Positions 7,686 through 14,953 of a DNA stretch of 14,953 nucleotides are shown here, in pieces (the stretch's first letter is position 1; every line of letters starts with the position of its first letter). The DNA comes from BOG-908 sp964242035 (GTDB lineage Bacteria > Pseudomonadota > Alphaproteobacteria > Acetobacterales > Acetobacteraceae), in assembly GCA_964242035.1 (NCBI GenBank), contig CAXTCL010000088.1:1-14953 (forward strand). The letters are read 5' to 3'. The position numbers and the translations under genes were made by a program. The notes under the pieces are model-generated. The model made no database searches and was not told where the DNA came from. It was given only the letters and a program-made list of their open reading frames with translations.

Positions 7686-9773
7686 ATGTCCATGGTAAAG
7701 CTAGTCATCGATGGAACCGAAATCGACGTAAAGGCAGGCAGTTCCGTCCTGCAAGCCTGCGAACAAGCCGGCCGCGAAATCCCGCATTTCTGCTACCACG
7801 AGCGCCTCTCGGTCGCGGGTAACTGCCGCATGTGCCTGGTGGAGATCGAGAAAGCGCCAAAGCCCATCGCAAGCTGCGCCTATCCTGCGGCGGAGGGCAT
7901 GGTGGTCCGCACCGACACGCCGATGGTGCGCCAGGCCAGGCGCGGCGTGATGGAGTTCCTGCTCATCAACCATCCGCTGGATTGTCCGATCTGTGACCAG
8001 GGCGGCGAGTGCGATCTGCAGGACCAGGCTTACGCGTATGGCGGCGACCACTCGCGTTATGCAGAGAACAAGCGCGCCGTGAAGGACAAGGAGCTCGGCC
8101 CGCTCGTCAAGACGGTGATGACGCGCTGCATACAGTGCACGCGCTGCATACGCTTTGCCACCGAGATTGCCGGCGTGCCGGAACTGGGGGCCACGGCGCG
8201 CGGTGAGAACATGGAGGTCGGCACGTATGTCGAACACGCGCTGACGAGCGAGCTGTCCGGCAACCTGATCGACATCTGTCCAGTGGGCGCTCTGACGAGC
8301 AAGCCATACGCGTTCGTGGCGCGGCCGTGGGAGTTGACGAAGACGGACAGCGTGGATGTGCTGGACGCCGTTGGCACGCCTATACGTGTGGATACGAAGG
8401 GCCCTGAGGTGCTGCGCTTCCTGCCGCGCATCAACGACGAGATCAACGACGAGTGGATTGCCGACAAGAGCCGGTTCTCCTTCGACGGGCTGAAGCGCAG
8501 GCGGCTGGACCGGCCGTGGATCCGCCAGAACGGCAGGCTGGTGCAGGCGACCTGGCCTGATGCGTTCGCGGCGATCGCGGCGAAGCTGCGTGGGGTTGAG
8601 GGCAGGCGCATCGGCGCCATCGCCGGCGATCTGTGCGACGCGGAAAGCATGATGGCGTTAAAGGACCTGATGGGCGCGCTCGGCTCGCAGAACCTGGACT
8701 GCCGGCAGGACGGCGCGCAGATCGATGCAAGCCGGCGCGAGTTCTATCTGTTCAACAGCACGATCGCCGGCATTGATGCGGCGGACGCCATACTGATCGT
8801 CGGCAGCAATCCGCGGCGTGAGGCGCCGATCCTGAACGCGCGCATACGCAAGCGCTGGATGGCGACGGGCGGCCACATGCCGATCGGGCTCATAGGACCC
8901 CAGGCGGAGCTGACCTATCGCGTGGCGCATCTGGGTGACGGGCCTGACGTGCTGGCTTCGTTGCAGGATGGCTCACATGATTTCGCGCATGTGCTGCGCG
9001 GCGCAGAGCGGCCGCTGGTGATCCTGGGGCAGGGTGCGTTATGCCGGCCGGATGGCGCGGCGGTCTTGGCGCAGGCCTGGCGCGTAGCCGCCAGCGTGGG
9101 CGCGCTTAACGGAGATTGGCACGGCTTCAACATGCTACACAGTGCGGCCGCGCGCGTGGGCGCACTCGATCTGGGCTTCCTGCCGGGTGCGGATGGGCTG
9201 GATTTTGCCGGGATGGTGGGTGGCGGCGTGGACGTTCTGTGGAATCTGGGCGCCGACGAATTCGATGGCGCGCGCATCGGCGCCGGCACGTTCGTGATCT
9301 ATCAGGGCCACCATGGTGACCGTGGGGCGGCGCGCGCCGACGTGATCCTGCCAGGCAGCGCCTATACGGAAAAGGACGGCACCTACGTGAATACGGAGGG
9401 CCGTGTGCAGCGCGGCTACCGGGCGCTGTTCGCACCGGGTGACGCGCGCGAGGACTGGCGCATATTGCGCGCGTTCTCTGCGGTGATTGGCCATGCGCTG
9501 CCGTATGACGACATAGATGCCTTACGTGCCCGTATGGAACAGGTGAACCCGGTGTTCGCGCGCGTAGGTCTGGCGCGTTTCGGTGCTGGCGACCAGTCGG
9601 GTCCTGGCGGCGCAAGCCTGCCACCTGCGCCGCAGGCAGCCGCTTTTGCGGAAGCGGTCACCGACTACTACCAGACGAACCCGATCAGCCGGGCGAGCTT
9701 GACGATGGCCGAATGTTCGCGCATCGCCCCTGCGTCACTGGCGGCCGCTCGCCTCGCCGTGGCGGCGGAGTAG
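7686..9773 (+). CDS. nuoG: NADH-quinone oxidoreductase subunit G
   Basis: NuoG (75-kDa subunit) carries electrons from N3 towards NuoI through three clusters. The protein has 695 residues, normal for alphaproteobacteria and shorter than the E. coli form of about 900. The ferredoxin-like domain holds [2Fe-2S] N1b on Cys36, Cys47, Cys50 and Cys64. N4/N5-type [4Fe-4S] ligands are His96, Cys100, Cys103, Cys109 and Cys148, Cys151, Cys154, Cys198. A molybdopterin-oxidoreductase-like domain follows from about 220. I see none of the extra N7 cysteine cluster found in E. coli. Two starts are possible: ATG 7686 has no ribosome binding site, while ATG 7692 has GGGA (7681-7684) seven bases upstream and gives MVKLVIDG, the usual family N-terminus. 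Numbering here uses 7686. It is the first gene after the intra-operon hairpins. Confidence 0.97.
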   Translation: MSMVKLVIDGTEIDVKAGSSVLQACEQAGREIPHFCYHERLSVAGNCRMCLVEIEKAPKPIASCAYPAAEGMVVRTDTPMVRQARRGVMEFLLINHPLDCPICDQGGECDLQDQAYAYGGDHSRYAENKRAVKDKELGPLVKTVMTRCIQCTRCIRFATEIAGVPELGATARGENMEVGTYVEHALTSELSGNLIDICPVGALTSKPYAFVARPWELTKTDSVDVLDAVGTPIRVDTKGPEVLRFLPRINDEINDEWIADKSRFSFDGLKRRRLDRPWIRQNGRLVQATWPDAFAAIAAKLRGVEGRRIGAIAGDLCDAESMMALKDLMGALGSQNLDCRQDGAQIDASRREFYLFNSTIAGIDAADAILIVGSNPRREAPILNARIRKRWMATGGHMPIGLIGPQAELTYRVAHLGDGPDVLASLQDGSHDFAHVLRGAERPLVILGQGALCRPDGAAVLAQAWRVAASVGALNGDWHGFNMLHSAAARVGALDLGFLPGADGLDFAGMVGGGVDVLWNLGADEFDGARIGAGTFVIYQGHHGDRGAARADVILPGSAYTEKDGTYVNTEGRVQRGYRALFAPGDAREDWRILRAFSAVIGHALPYDDIDALRARMEQVNPVFARVGLARFGAGDQSGPGGASLPPAPQAAAFAEAVTDYYQTNPISRASLTMAECSRIAPASLAAARLAVAAE

Positions 9774-9777
9774 GTTC

Positions 9778-10794
9778 GTGTACAGCTTCTTCCACGAGAA
9801 CATGATCGGCGTTTTGCTGCTTACCGTAGCCGAGACGCTGGCCATCCTGGTGCCCGTGCTGCTCAGCATGGCCTATGCCACGTACTTTGAACGCAAGGCG
9901 CTCGCCGCGTTCCAATTGCGCAAGGGCCCGAACCGTGTGGGTCCGTTCGGCCTTTGGCAGCCTTTTGCGGACGCGGTGAAGGTGTTCACCAAGGAGACGA
10001 TCATCCCTGCCGGCGCCAGCCGCTCGTTGTTCCTGCTGGCACCGATGCTGACATTCGTGCTCGCCTGCCTGGCCTGGGCGGTCATACCGGTGGGTGATGG
10101 CTGGGCGGTCGCCAATATCAATGTCGGCATACTCTATCTGTTCGCCATCAGCTCGCTCGGCGTGTACGGCATCATCATCGCCGGCTGGGCCAGTAATTCG
10201 AAATACGCATTCCTCGGCGCCATGCGCTCGGCGGCACAGATGGTCAGCTACGAGGTGTCGATCGGTTTCGTGCTTGTCACGGTCATGCTGTGCGTGGGCA
10301 GCCTGAACCTGAATGACATCGTGCGCGCGCAGGGGCCGGGGCATTTCTGGTTCTGCTTCACGCTGTTTCCGATGTTCGTGGTGTTCCTGATCTCCATGCT
10401 AGCCGAGTGCAACCGCGCCCCGTTCGACCTGCCGGAAGGCGAGAGCGAGCTGGTGGCAGGTTTCTTCGTGGAATACAGTGCGATGTCTTTCGCGCTGTTC
10501 TACCTCGGCGAATACACCAACATGATCATGATGAGCGCGCTTGCCAGCATCCTGTTCCTGGGCGGCTGGGAAGCACCGTTCGGGCTGCCCGGGCTGCCGA
10601 TCCTTTGGCTGTTCGGCAAGATATGCTGCATCATGTTCTTCTTCTTTTGGGTGCGCGCCACGTTTCCACGCTACCGGTATGACCAACTCATGCGCCTGGG
10701 CTGGAAGGTGTTCCTGCCGCTGTCTCTGCTCTGGCTGGTGTTGACGGCCGGCTTCCTGGAATTTACCGGCCTGCTGCCGAATGGCGCGGCGTAA
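9778..10794 (+). CDS. nuoH: NADH-quinone oxidoreductase subunit H
   Basis: NuoH (ND1) is the membrane subunit that forms most of the quinone entry channel and connects to the proton-pumping chain. The protein has 338 residues and about eight hydrophobic helices. Conserved loops are visible: YFERKALAAFQLRKGPN (36-52) with the following GPFGLWQPFAD, the acidic quinone-site loop NRAPFDLPEGESELVAGF (212-229) with VEYS, and RATFPRYRYDQLM (293-305). The start is GTG 9778, with GGAG at 9767-9770 seven bases upstream; it sits four bases after nuoG. In-frame ATG codons inside the first helix would truncate it. No odd features; the gene is followed by nuoI after nine bases. Confidence 0.97.
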   Translation: MYSFFHENMIGVLLLTVAETLAILVPVLLSMAYATYFERKALAAFQLRKGPNRVGPFGLWQPFADAVKVFTKETIIPAGASRSLFLLAPMLTFVLACLAWAVIPVGDGWAVANINVGILYLFAISSLGVYGIIIAGWASNSKYAFLGAMRSAAQMVSYEVSIGFVLVTVMLCVGSLNLNDIVRAQGPGHFWFCFTLFPMFVVFLISMLAECNRAPFDLPEGESELVAGFFVEYSAMSFALFYLGEYTNMIMMSALASILFLGGWEAPFGLPGLPILWLFGKICCIMFFFFWVRATFPRYRYDQLMRLGWKVFLPLSLLWLVLTAGFLEFTGLLPNGAA

Positions 10795-10803
10795 GGGACT
10801 GAC

Positions 10804-11289
10804 ATGCTGACCGGAACAACCGCCTGGCGCCTGTTGCTGTGGGAGTTGCTCTCCGGCATGGCCCTCACGCTGCGGTACTTCTTCAAGAAGCCCGTCACCA
10901 TAAACTACCCCTACGAAGGCGGGCCGCTCAGCCCGCGCTTCAAGGGCGAGCACGCGCTGCGCCGCTACCCGAACGGCGAAGAGCGCTGCATCGCCTGCAA
11001 GTTGTGCGAGGCGATCTGTCCGGCCTACGCGATCACCATAGAGGCCGAGCCGCGTGCGGACGGCTCCCGCAGGACCACGCGCTACGACATCGACATGACG
11101 AAGTGCATCTATTGCGGCCTGTGCGAGGAATCTTGCCCGGTGGACGCCATAGTGGAAGGACCGAACTTCGAGTTCTCCACGGAGACTCGCGAGGAGCTGA
11201 TGTACAACAAGGACAAGCTGCTCGATAACGGCGACCGCTGGGAGACGGAGATCGCCAAGCGGCTGGAGCTGGACGCGCCCTACCGATGA
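10804..11289 (+). CDS. nuoI: NADH-quinone oxidoreductase subunit I
   Basis: NuoI (TYKY) is an 8Fe ferredoxin-like subunit holding clusters N6a and N6b, which pass electrons from NuoG to N2 in NuoB. The protein has 161 residues. Two classic ligand sets are present: Cys62, Cys65, Cys68, Cys72 (CIACKLCEAICP) and Cys101, Cys104, Cys107, Cys111 (CIYCGLCEESCP). An amphipathic N-terminal segment (about 8-28) probably lies on the membrane, as in relatives. ATG 10804 agrees with the family length. The stop overlaps the nuoJ start (ATGA at 11286-11289). Confidence 0.98.
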   Translation: MLTGTTAWRLLLWELLSGMALTLRYFFKKPVTINYPYEGGPLSPRFKGEHALRRYPNGEERCIACKLCEAICPAYAITIEAEPRADGSRRTTRYDIDMTKCIYCGLCEESCPVDAIVEGPNFEFSTETREELMYNKDKLLDNGDRWETEIAKRLELDAPYR

Positions 11290-12017
11290 TCACCTCACTA
11301 GCCTTCTACGTCTTCTCCGCCGTCCTGCTAGGCTCTGCGGCGATGGTGGTAACCAGCCGTAATCCCGTGCATTCGGTGCTGTTCCTAATCCTGGCGTTCT
11401 TCAACGCGGCGGCCCTGTTCCTGCTGGCCGGTGCCGAGTTTCTCGCGATGATCCTGGTGATCGTCTATGTCGGCGCAGTGACCGTGCTGTTCCTGTTCGT
11501 CGTCATGATGCTGGATGTGGATTTCGTGGCGCTGCGAGAGGGATTTCAGAAATACGCAAGCGCCGGGCTGATCGTCGGCATCGTGCTCTTTGCAGAGCTG
11601 TTTTTCGTGGGCGTGGGCTGGCAGATAGCGCCGAACGCGCCCGTGCTGCGGCTAAGCGCCATTCCTGGCCAAATGCAGAACACCCGCGCGATCGGGCAGG
11701 TTCTCTACACCAACTACATACTGCTCTTTCAGCTCTCCGGCCTGATCCTGCTCGTCGCCATGATCGGCGCGATCGTGCTGACACACCGGGACCGCAGCAC
11801 CTCCAGGCATCAGAACATCACCCGCCAGCAGCAGCGTCGTGTTGCCGATACGCTAGAGATCATCGGCGTGCGCCGTGGCGCCGGCGTGGCCGAGCTCGGC
11901 ATCTATCGCCCGAAGCCTGACCGGGTCGACGTGCCTGCCGTAATAGGCCATGACGATGCGCATGCGCATGATAGCGCGCCAGCACCAGCACCAGAACCGG
12001 TGCAAGGGGAGCATTGA
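11286..12017 (+). CDS. nuoJ: NADH-quinone oxidoreductase subunit J, with long C-terminal tail
   Basis: NuoJ (ND6) is a membrane-arm subunit whose third helix takes part in coupling quinone reduction to proton pumping. Five hydrophobic helices are visible (about 4-23, 30-48, 54-77, 92-112 and 140-166). NPVHSVL (26-32) and the helix-3 region EFLAMILVIVYVGAVTVLF, with Glu51 and Tyr61, are conserved. The protein has 243 residues against about 184 in E. coli and about 200 in many alphaproteobacteria. The excess is a hydrophilic tail from about 167, rich in Arg/Gln at first, then GHDDAHAHDS and an Ala-Pro run ending in GEH. There is no sign of a frameshift: the frame ends cleanly three bases before nuoK, with its ribosome binding site GGGGAG in the last codons. 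The tail's role is unknown. Confidence 0.96.
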   Translation: MITSLAFYVFSAVLLGSAAMVVTSRNPVHSVLFLILAFFNAAALFLLAGAEFLAMILVIVYVGAVTVLFLFVVMMLDVDFVALREGFQKYASAGLIVGIVLFAELFFVGVGWQIAPNAPVLRLSAIPGQMQNTRAIGQVLYTNYILLFQLSGLILLVAMIGAIVLTHRDRSTSRHQNITRQQQRRVADTLEIIGVRRGAGVAELGIYRPKPDRVDVPAVIGHDDAHAHDSAPAPAPEPVQGEH

Positions 12018-12020
12018 GAC

Positions 12021-12344
12021 ATGCCGCAGGGTGCACTTGCAATTGGACTGGGGCATTATCTGTTCGTGGCGGCGGCCCTGCTCGTGCTCGGCGTGTTCGG
12101 CATCTTCCTGAACCGCAAGAACGTCATCGTCATCCTGATGTCGATCGAATTGATCCTGCTCGCGGTGAACCTGAACCTGGTGGCGTTCTCCTCCGCGCTG
12201 AACGACCTTGCCGGCCAGATACTGGCGATGTTCGTCCTAACCGTGGCCGCCGCGGAAGCAGCCATCGGCCTTGCCATCGTCGTCGTCTATTTCCGCAATC
12301 GCGGCTCGATCGAGGTCGAGGACGTGAACCTCATGAAGGGCTGA
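12021..12344 (+). CDS. nuoK: NADH-quinone oxidoreductase subunit K
   Basis: NuoK (ND4L) is a three-helix membrane subunit in the proton-translocating chain. The protein has 107 residues. Glu43 in helix 2 (SIELILLAVN) and Glu79 in helix 3 (AAAEAAIGL) match E. coli Glu36 and Glu72, with the same 36-residue spacing; both are needed for coupled activity in E. coli. The start ATG 12021 has GGGGAG (12007-12012) eight bases upstream. One base separates its stop from the nuoL start. Length is slightly above the 100-102 typical of the family because of a longer N-terminus. Confidence 0.98.
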   Translation: MPQGALAIGLGHYLFVAAALLVLGVFGIFLNRKNVIVILMSIELILLAVNLNLVAFSSALNDLAGQILAMFVLTVAAAEAAIGLAIVVVYFRNRGSIEVEDVNLMKG

Positions 12345-12345
12345 G

Positions 12346-14274
12346 ATGCTGTTCGCGATCGCCGTCTTTGCCCCGCTGCTGGGCGCGCTGGCCTGTGGAT
12401 TCGGCCGCAGCCTGGGGGACCGCGCCGGCCAGATACTCACCATAGCACTGATGCTGCTGGCGTCGGTATGCGGCGTGGCCTGCTGGTGGCAGCACATCTT
12501 TGGTGGCGTCGGCAACAGCACCATAGTCGTCGCCGACTGGATAGAGTCCGGCAGCTTCCATCTCGATTGGGCGCTGCGGTATGATTCGCTGTCCACCACG
12601 ATGGTCGCGATGGTGACGTGCGTGGCCACGCTGATACACATCTACAGCATCGGCTACATGGCGCACGAGCACAGCACGACGACGCGCTTCTTCGCCTATC
12701 TGTCGCTGTTCACCTTCGCGATGCTCATGCTGGTGACGGCGGACAATCTGGTGCAGCTGTTCTTCGGCTGGGAAGGTGTAGGCCTGGCGAGCTACCTGCT
12801 CATCGGCTACTGGTATGACCGACCGGCCGCGGCGCGCGCCGCCATCAAGGCGATGGTCGTCAACCGCGTGGGAGACCTCAGTTTCGCTGTGGGCATCGCG
12901 CTGGTGTTCACCAAATTCGGCGCGGTGGACTTCACCACCATCTTCGCCGCCATTCCTGTACACGCAGCCGACACTTACCACTTCCTGGGCGCGGAACCCC
13001 GCAGCTATGAGGTGATCGGCTTCCTGCTGTTCATCGGCGCTATGGGTAAGTCCGCGCAGATCCTGCTGCACACCTGGCTACCGGATGCGATGGAAGGCCC
13101 CACGCCTGTCTCGGCACTGATCCATGCTGCCACGATGGTGACGGCCGGCGTGTTCCTGATGAGCCGCATGTCGCCGCTGCTGGAATACGCACCTGACGCG
13201 CTGACCTTTGTCACCTTCATCGGCGCCACCACTTGCCTGTTCGCCGCAACCATTGGCTGCGTGCAGAACGACATCAAGCGCGTGATCGCGTATTCCACCT
13301 GCTCGCAGCTCGGCTACATGTTCATGGCCGCCGGCGTGGGCGCCTACCAGGCCAGCATGTTCCACCTTGTCACCCACGCGTTCTTCAAGGCGTTGCTGTT
13401 CCTGTGCGCAGGTTCAGTGATACATGCGATGAGCGACGAGCAGGACATGCGGCGCATGGGCGGTATCTGGCGCAAGATACCGTGGACTTACGGATGCATG
13501 TGGCTCGGCAGCCTCGCCCTCGGCGGCATACCGTATTTCGCCGGCTACTGGTCCAAGGACGCCATCCTCGAAGCGACGTTCGCCGCGAACTCCGCCGTTG
13601 GCATGTACGGGTTCGTCTGCGGGACACTGGCCGCCTTTCTCACCGCCTTCTACTCCGGCCGCCTGCTGTTCATGACGTTTCACGGCAAGCCGCGCGCAGA
13701 CGCGCATGTCATGGGGCACGTGCACGAAAGCCCGTGGTCCATGCGCGGGCCGCTGGTGGTGCTCTCTTTCGGTGCGGTGTTCGCCGGCTGGCTGCTGCAT
13801 GCCATCTTCATCGGCGACCACAACGCCGCCTACTGGAACGGCGCCATCTTTCACGGCCCGAACAACCACGTGCTGCAGCAAGTGGAGCGCACGCCATTGC
13901 TGATCGGCCTGCTGCCCACCGCCACCGGCGTGCTCGGCTTCGCACTGGCCTACGTATTCTACATCCTGCGCCCCGCGTTGCCGGTGCGCCTGGCCGCACT
14001 ATTCCCGCGGGTCTATCTCTTCCTGCTCAACAAATGGTATTTCGACGAACTCTACGACGCCCTCTTCGTGCGTCCCGCCCTGTGGCTGGCGCGCTTCCTG
14101 TGGAAAGTGGGCGATGCGGAGATCATCGACGGCGTGCCGAACGGCCTGGCCAGCATGGCGGAAGGCGGCTCTGTGCAGGTGGTGCGTATCCAGACAGGAT
14201 CGATCGCGGTGTATGCGTTCACCATGCTGATCGGGCTCGTCTGCATGGTCACGTTCTTTGTCCTGGTGCGATAA
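12346..14274 (+). CDS. nuoL: NADH-quinone oxidoreductase subunit L
   Basis: NuoL (ND5) is the distal antiporter-like proton pump of complex I, with a long lateral helix along the membrane arm. The protein has 642 residues and many hydrophobic helices. Key charged residues are present: Glu143 (GWEGVG), Lys235 (GAMGKSAQ), His260 (ALIHAATMVTAG), Lys311 (NDIKRVIAYST), Lys348 (AFFKALLFL) and Lys404 (YWSKDAI). LNKWYFDELYD (561-571) marks the C-terminal lateral-helix region. The start is ATG 12346 directly after nuoK. Its stop at 14274 is followed by 150 bases without a gene, an unusual break before nuoM that contains copy 2 of the AT-rich repeat. Confidence 0.98.
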   Translation: MLFAIAVFAPLLGALACGFGRSLGDRAGQILTIALMLLASVCGVACWWQHIFGGVGNSTIVVADWIESGSFHLDWALRYDSLSTTMVAMVTCVATLIHIYSIGYMAHEHSTTTRFFAYLSLFTFAMLMLVTADNLVQLFFGWEGVGLASYLLIGYWYDRPAAARAAIKAMVVNRVGDLSFAVGIALVFTKFGAVDFTTIFAAIPVHAADTYHFLGAEPRSYEVIGFLLFIGAMGKSAQILLHTWLPDAMEGPTPVSALIHAATMVTAGVFLMSRMSPLLEYAPDALTFVTFIGATTCLFAATIGCVQNDIKRVIAYSTCSQLGYMFMAAGVGAYQASMFHLVTHAFFKALLFLCAGSVIHAMSDEQDMRRMGGIWRKIPWTYGCMWLGSLALGGIPYFAGYWSKDAILEATFAANSAVGMYGFVCGTLAAFLTAFYSGRLLFMTFHGKPRADAHVMGHVHESPWSMRGPLVVLSFGAVFAGWLLHAIFIGDHNAAYWNGAIFHGPNNHVLQQVERTPLLIGLLPTATGVLGFALAYVFYILRPALPVRLAALFPRVYLFLLNKWYFDELYDALFVRPALWLARFLWKVGDAEIIDGVPNGLASMAEGGSVQVVRIQTGSIAVYAFTMLIGLVCMVTFFVLVR

Positions 14275-14350
14275 CGTGCAAGGCAAGGCATCCCCTCCGC
14301 ATCCGCACCAGCTGGCTCCCTCAAGACAAACACGCGCACCTGCAGCGTCG

Positions 14351-14398
14351 GGGAAGCAAAAGTTTTTTGGTTATTTTTTTCAAAAAAGAACTGCTTGC
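14351..14398 (+). repeat. AT-rich hairpin repeat, copy 2 (between nuoL and nuoM)
   Basis: This 48-base element matches 2656-2702 except for one extra T and three substitutions. Outer arms AAGCA (14354-14358) and TGCTT (14392-14396) are kept. In the inner stem the C-G pair of copy 1 (2676/2693) is T-A here (14372/14389), a compensatory change; the neighbouring pair becomes an A-G mismatch. The rest of the 14275-14424 spacer shows no gene or clear signal. Confidence 0.75.
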
Positions 14399-14424
14399 CT
14401 TCCTTACTTCGAGAGCCCCGCCAA

Positions 14425-14953
14425 GTGACCGAAGCAAACGCCGCGGGCTTCCCCGTACTCTCCCTGATCACCTTCCTCCCCCTGCTGGGCGTCGTCATCC
14501 TGATGACCCTGCGCGGCGACGACGCCGCTACCGCGCAGAACGCGCGCTGGACCGCATTGTGGACCAGCCTGATCGTGTTCCTTATATCGCTGGTGTTGTG
14601 GACGCGCTTCGACCTGCACGAGGCGGGCTACCAGTTCCAGGAGAGTGCCAGCTGGCTACCCGCCTACGGTATAGGCTACCGGATGGGCGTGGACGGCATT
14701 TCCGTGCTGTTCGTGCTGCTCTCCACGGCGCTTACGCCGATCTGCATCCTTGCGAGCTGGGACAGCGTGCGCGCGCGCGTGCGGGAATACATGGCCGCCT
14801 TCCTCATACTAGAGACGATGATGGTCGGCATGTTTTCGGCCAGCGACTTCCTGCTGTTCTATTTTTTCTTCGAGGGCGTGCTGATCCCGATGTTCCTCAT
14901 CATCGGCGTCTGGGGCGGGCCGCGGCGGGTTTACGCCAGCTTCAAGTTCTTCC
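14425..14953 (+). CDS. nuoM: NADH-quinone oxidoreductase subunit M, 5' part
   Basis: NuoM (ND4) is the second antiporter-like proton pump. The gene runs off the right edge after 176 codons. The start is GTG 14425 (protein TEANAAGFPVLSLITFLP after the first residue), preceded by the weak ribosome binding site GAGAG (14411-14415). The frame stays open to base 14953. The sequence shows the first helices, then YRMGVDGISVLFVLLS (85-100) and the pump glutamate Glu150 in YFFFEGVLIPMFLIIGVWGG, equivalent by motif to Glu144 of E. coli. nuoN is expected next but lies outside the window. Because of the spacer before it, nuoM may be translated independently of nuoL. Confidence 0.96.
   Translation, partial: MTEANAAGFPVLSLITFLPLLGVVILMTLRGDDAATAQNARWTALWTSLIVFLISLVLWTRFDLHEAGYQFQESASWLPAYGIGYRMGVDGISVLFVLLSTALTPICILASWDSVRARVREYMAAFLILETMMVGMFSASDFLLFYFFFEGVLIPMFLIIGVWGGPRRVYASFKFF

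Noticed and set aside
2776..14953. A novel or accessory system hidden in the nuo cluster
   Set aside because: Every long plus-strand gene is a standard complex I subunit with all ligands intact and in canonical order; no inserted gene, CRISPR array or mobile element was seen.
9778..14953. Change of codon style (more C-ending codons) from nuoH onward as a sign of transfer
   Set aside because: The shift fits the different amino-acid content of membrane proteins; Val codons in nuoL remain mixed GTG/GTC.

Overview
The window is a GC-rich stretch of core genome, all genes on the + strand. It almost certainly comes from an alphaproteobacterium. I think Acetobacteraceae or a related member of Rhodospirillales is likely. 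The gene order (lon, HU, tRNA-Val, tRNA-Asp, nuoA onward), the NuoD/E/F/G/I sequences and the style of the intergenic repeats all fit, but the family assignment rests on recalled sequence character, not on a search.

Layout. Bases 1-1829 hold the 3' part of the Lon protease gene, followed by a probable intrinsic terminator. Bases 1956-2303 encode an HU-type nucleoid protein with an unusual N-terminal extension; a 13-bp inverted repeat sits across its likely promoter. Two tRNA genes follow (Val-UAC at 2338-2412, Asp-GUC at 2461-2537), both with encoded CCA. An intergenic region of about 240 bases carries T/A-rich hairpin repeats and the probable start of the nuo operon. From 2776 to the end lie nuoA-B-C-D-E-F-G-H-I-J-K-L and the first 176 codons of nuoM, in the canonical order for NADH:quinone oxidoreductase (complex I), with no extra genes inserted.

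Function. NuoE-F-G form the NADH-oxidising arm (FMN and most Fe-S clusters). NuoB-C-D-I link it to the quinone site through clusters N6a, N6b and N2. NuoA-H-J-K-L-M form the membrane arm that takes up quinone and pumps protons. All expected iron-sulfur ligands and the key charged residues of the pumps are present, so the enzyme looks functional. Almost every junction is tight, from an 8-base overlap to a 9-base gap. The two exceptions, nuoF-nuoG (62 bases) and nuoL-nuoM (150 bases), both contain hairpin-forming repeat DNA.

I found no new enzymatic or defence system: no mobile element, CRISPR array or accessory gene. The points worth a second look are small: a strong codon-context rule for isoleucine (ATA before a C-starting codon), a 47/48-base AT-rich hairpin repeat flanking the nuoA-L block, a double GC hairpin inside the operon, the hup palindrome, and unusual tails on NuoJ and HU.
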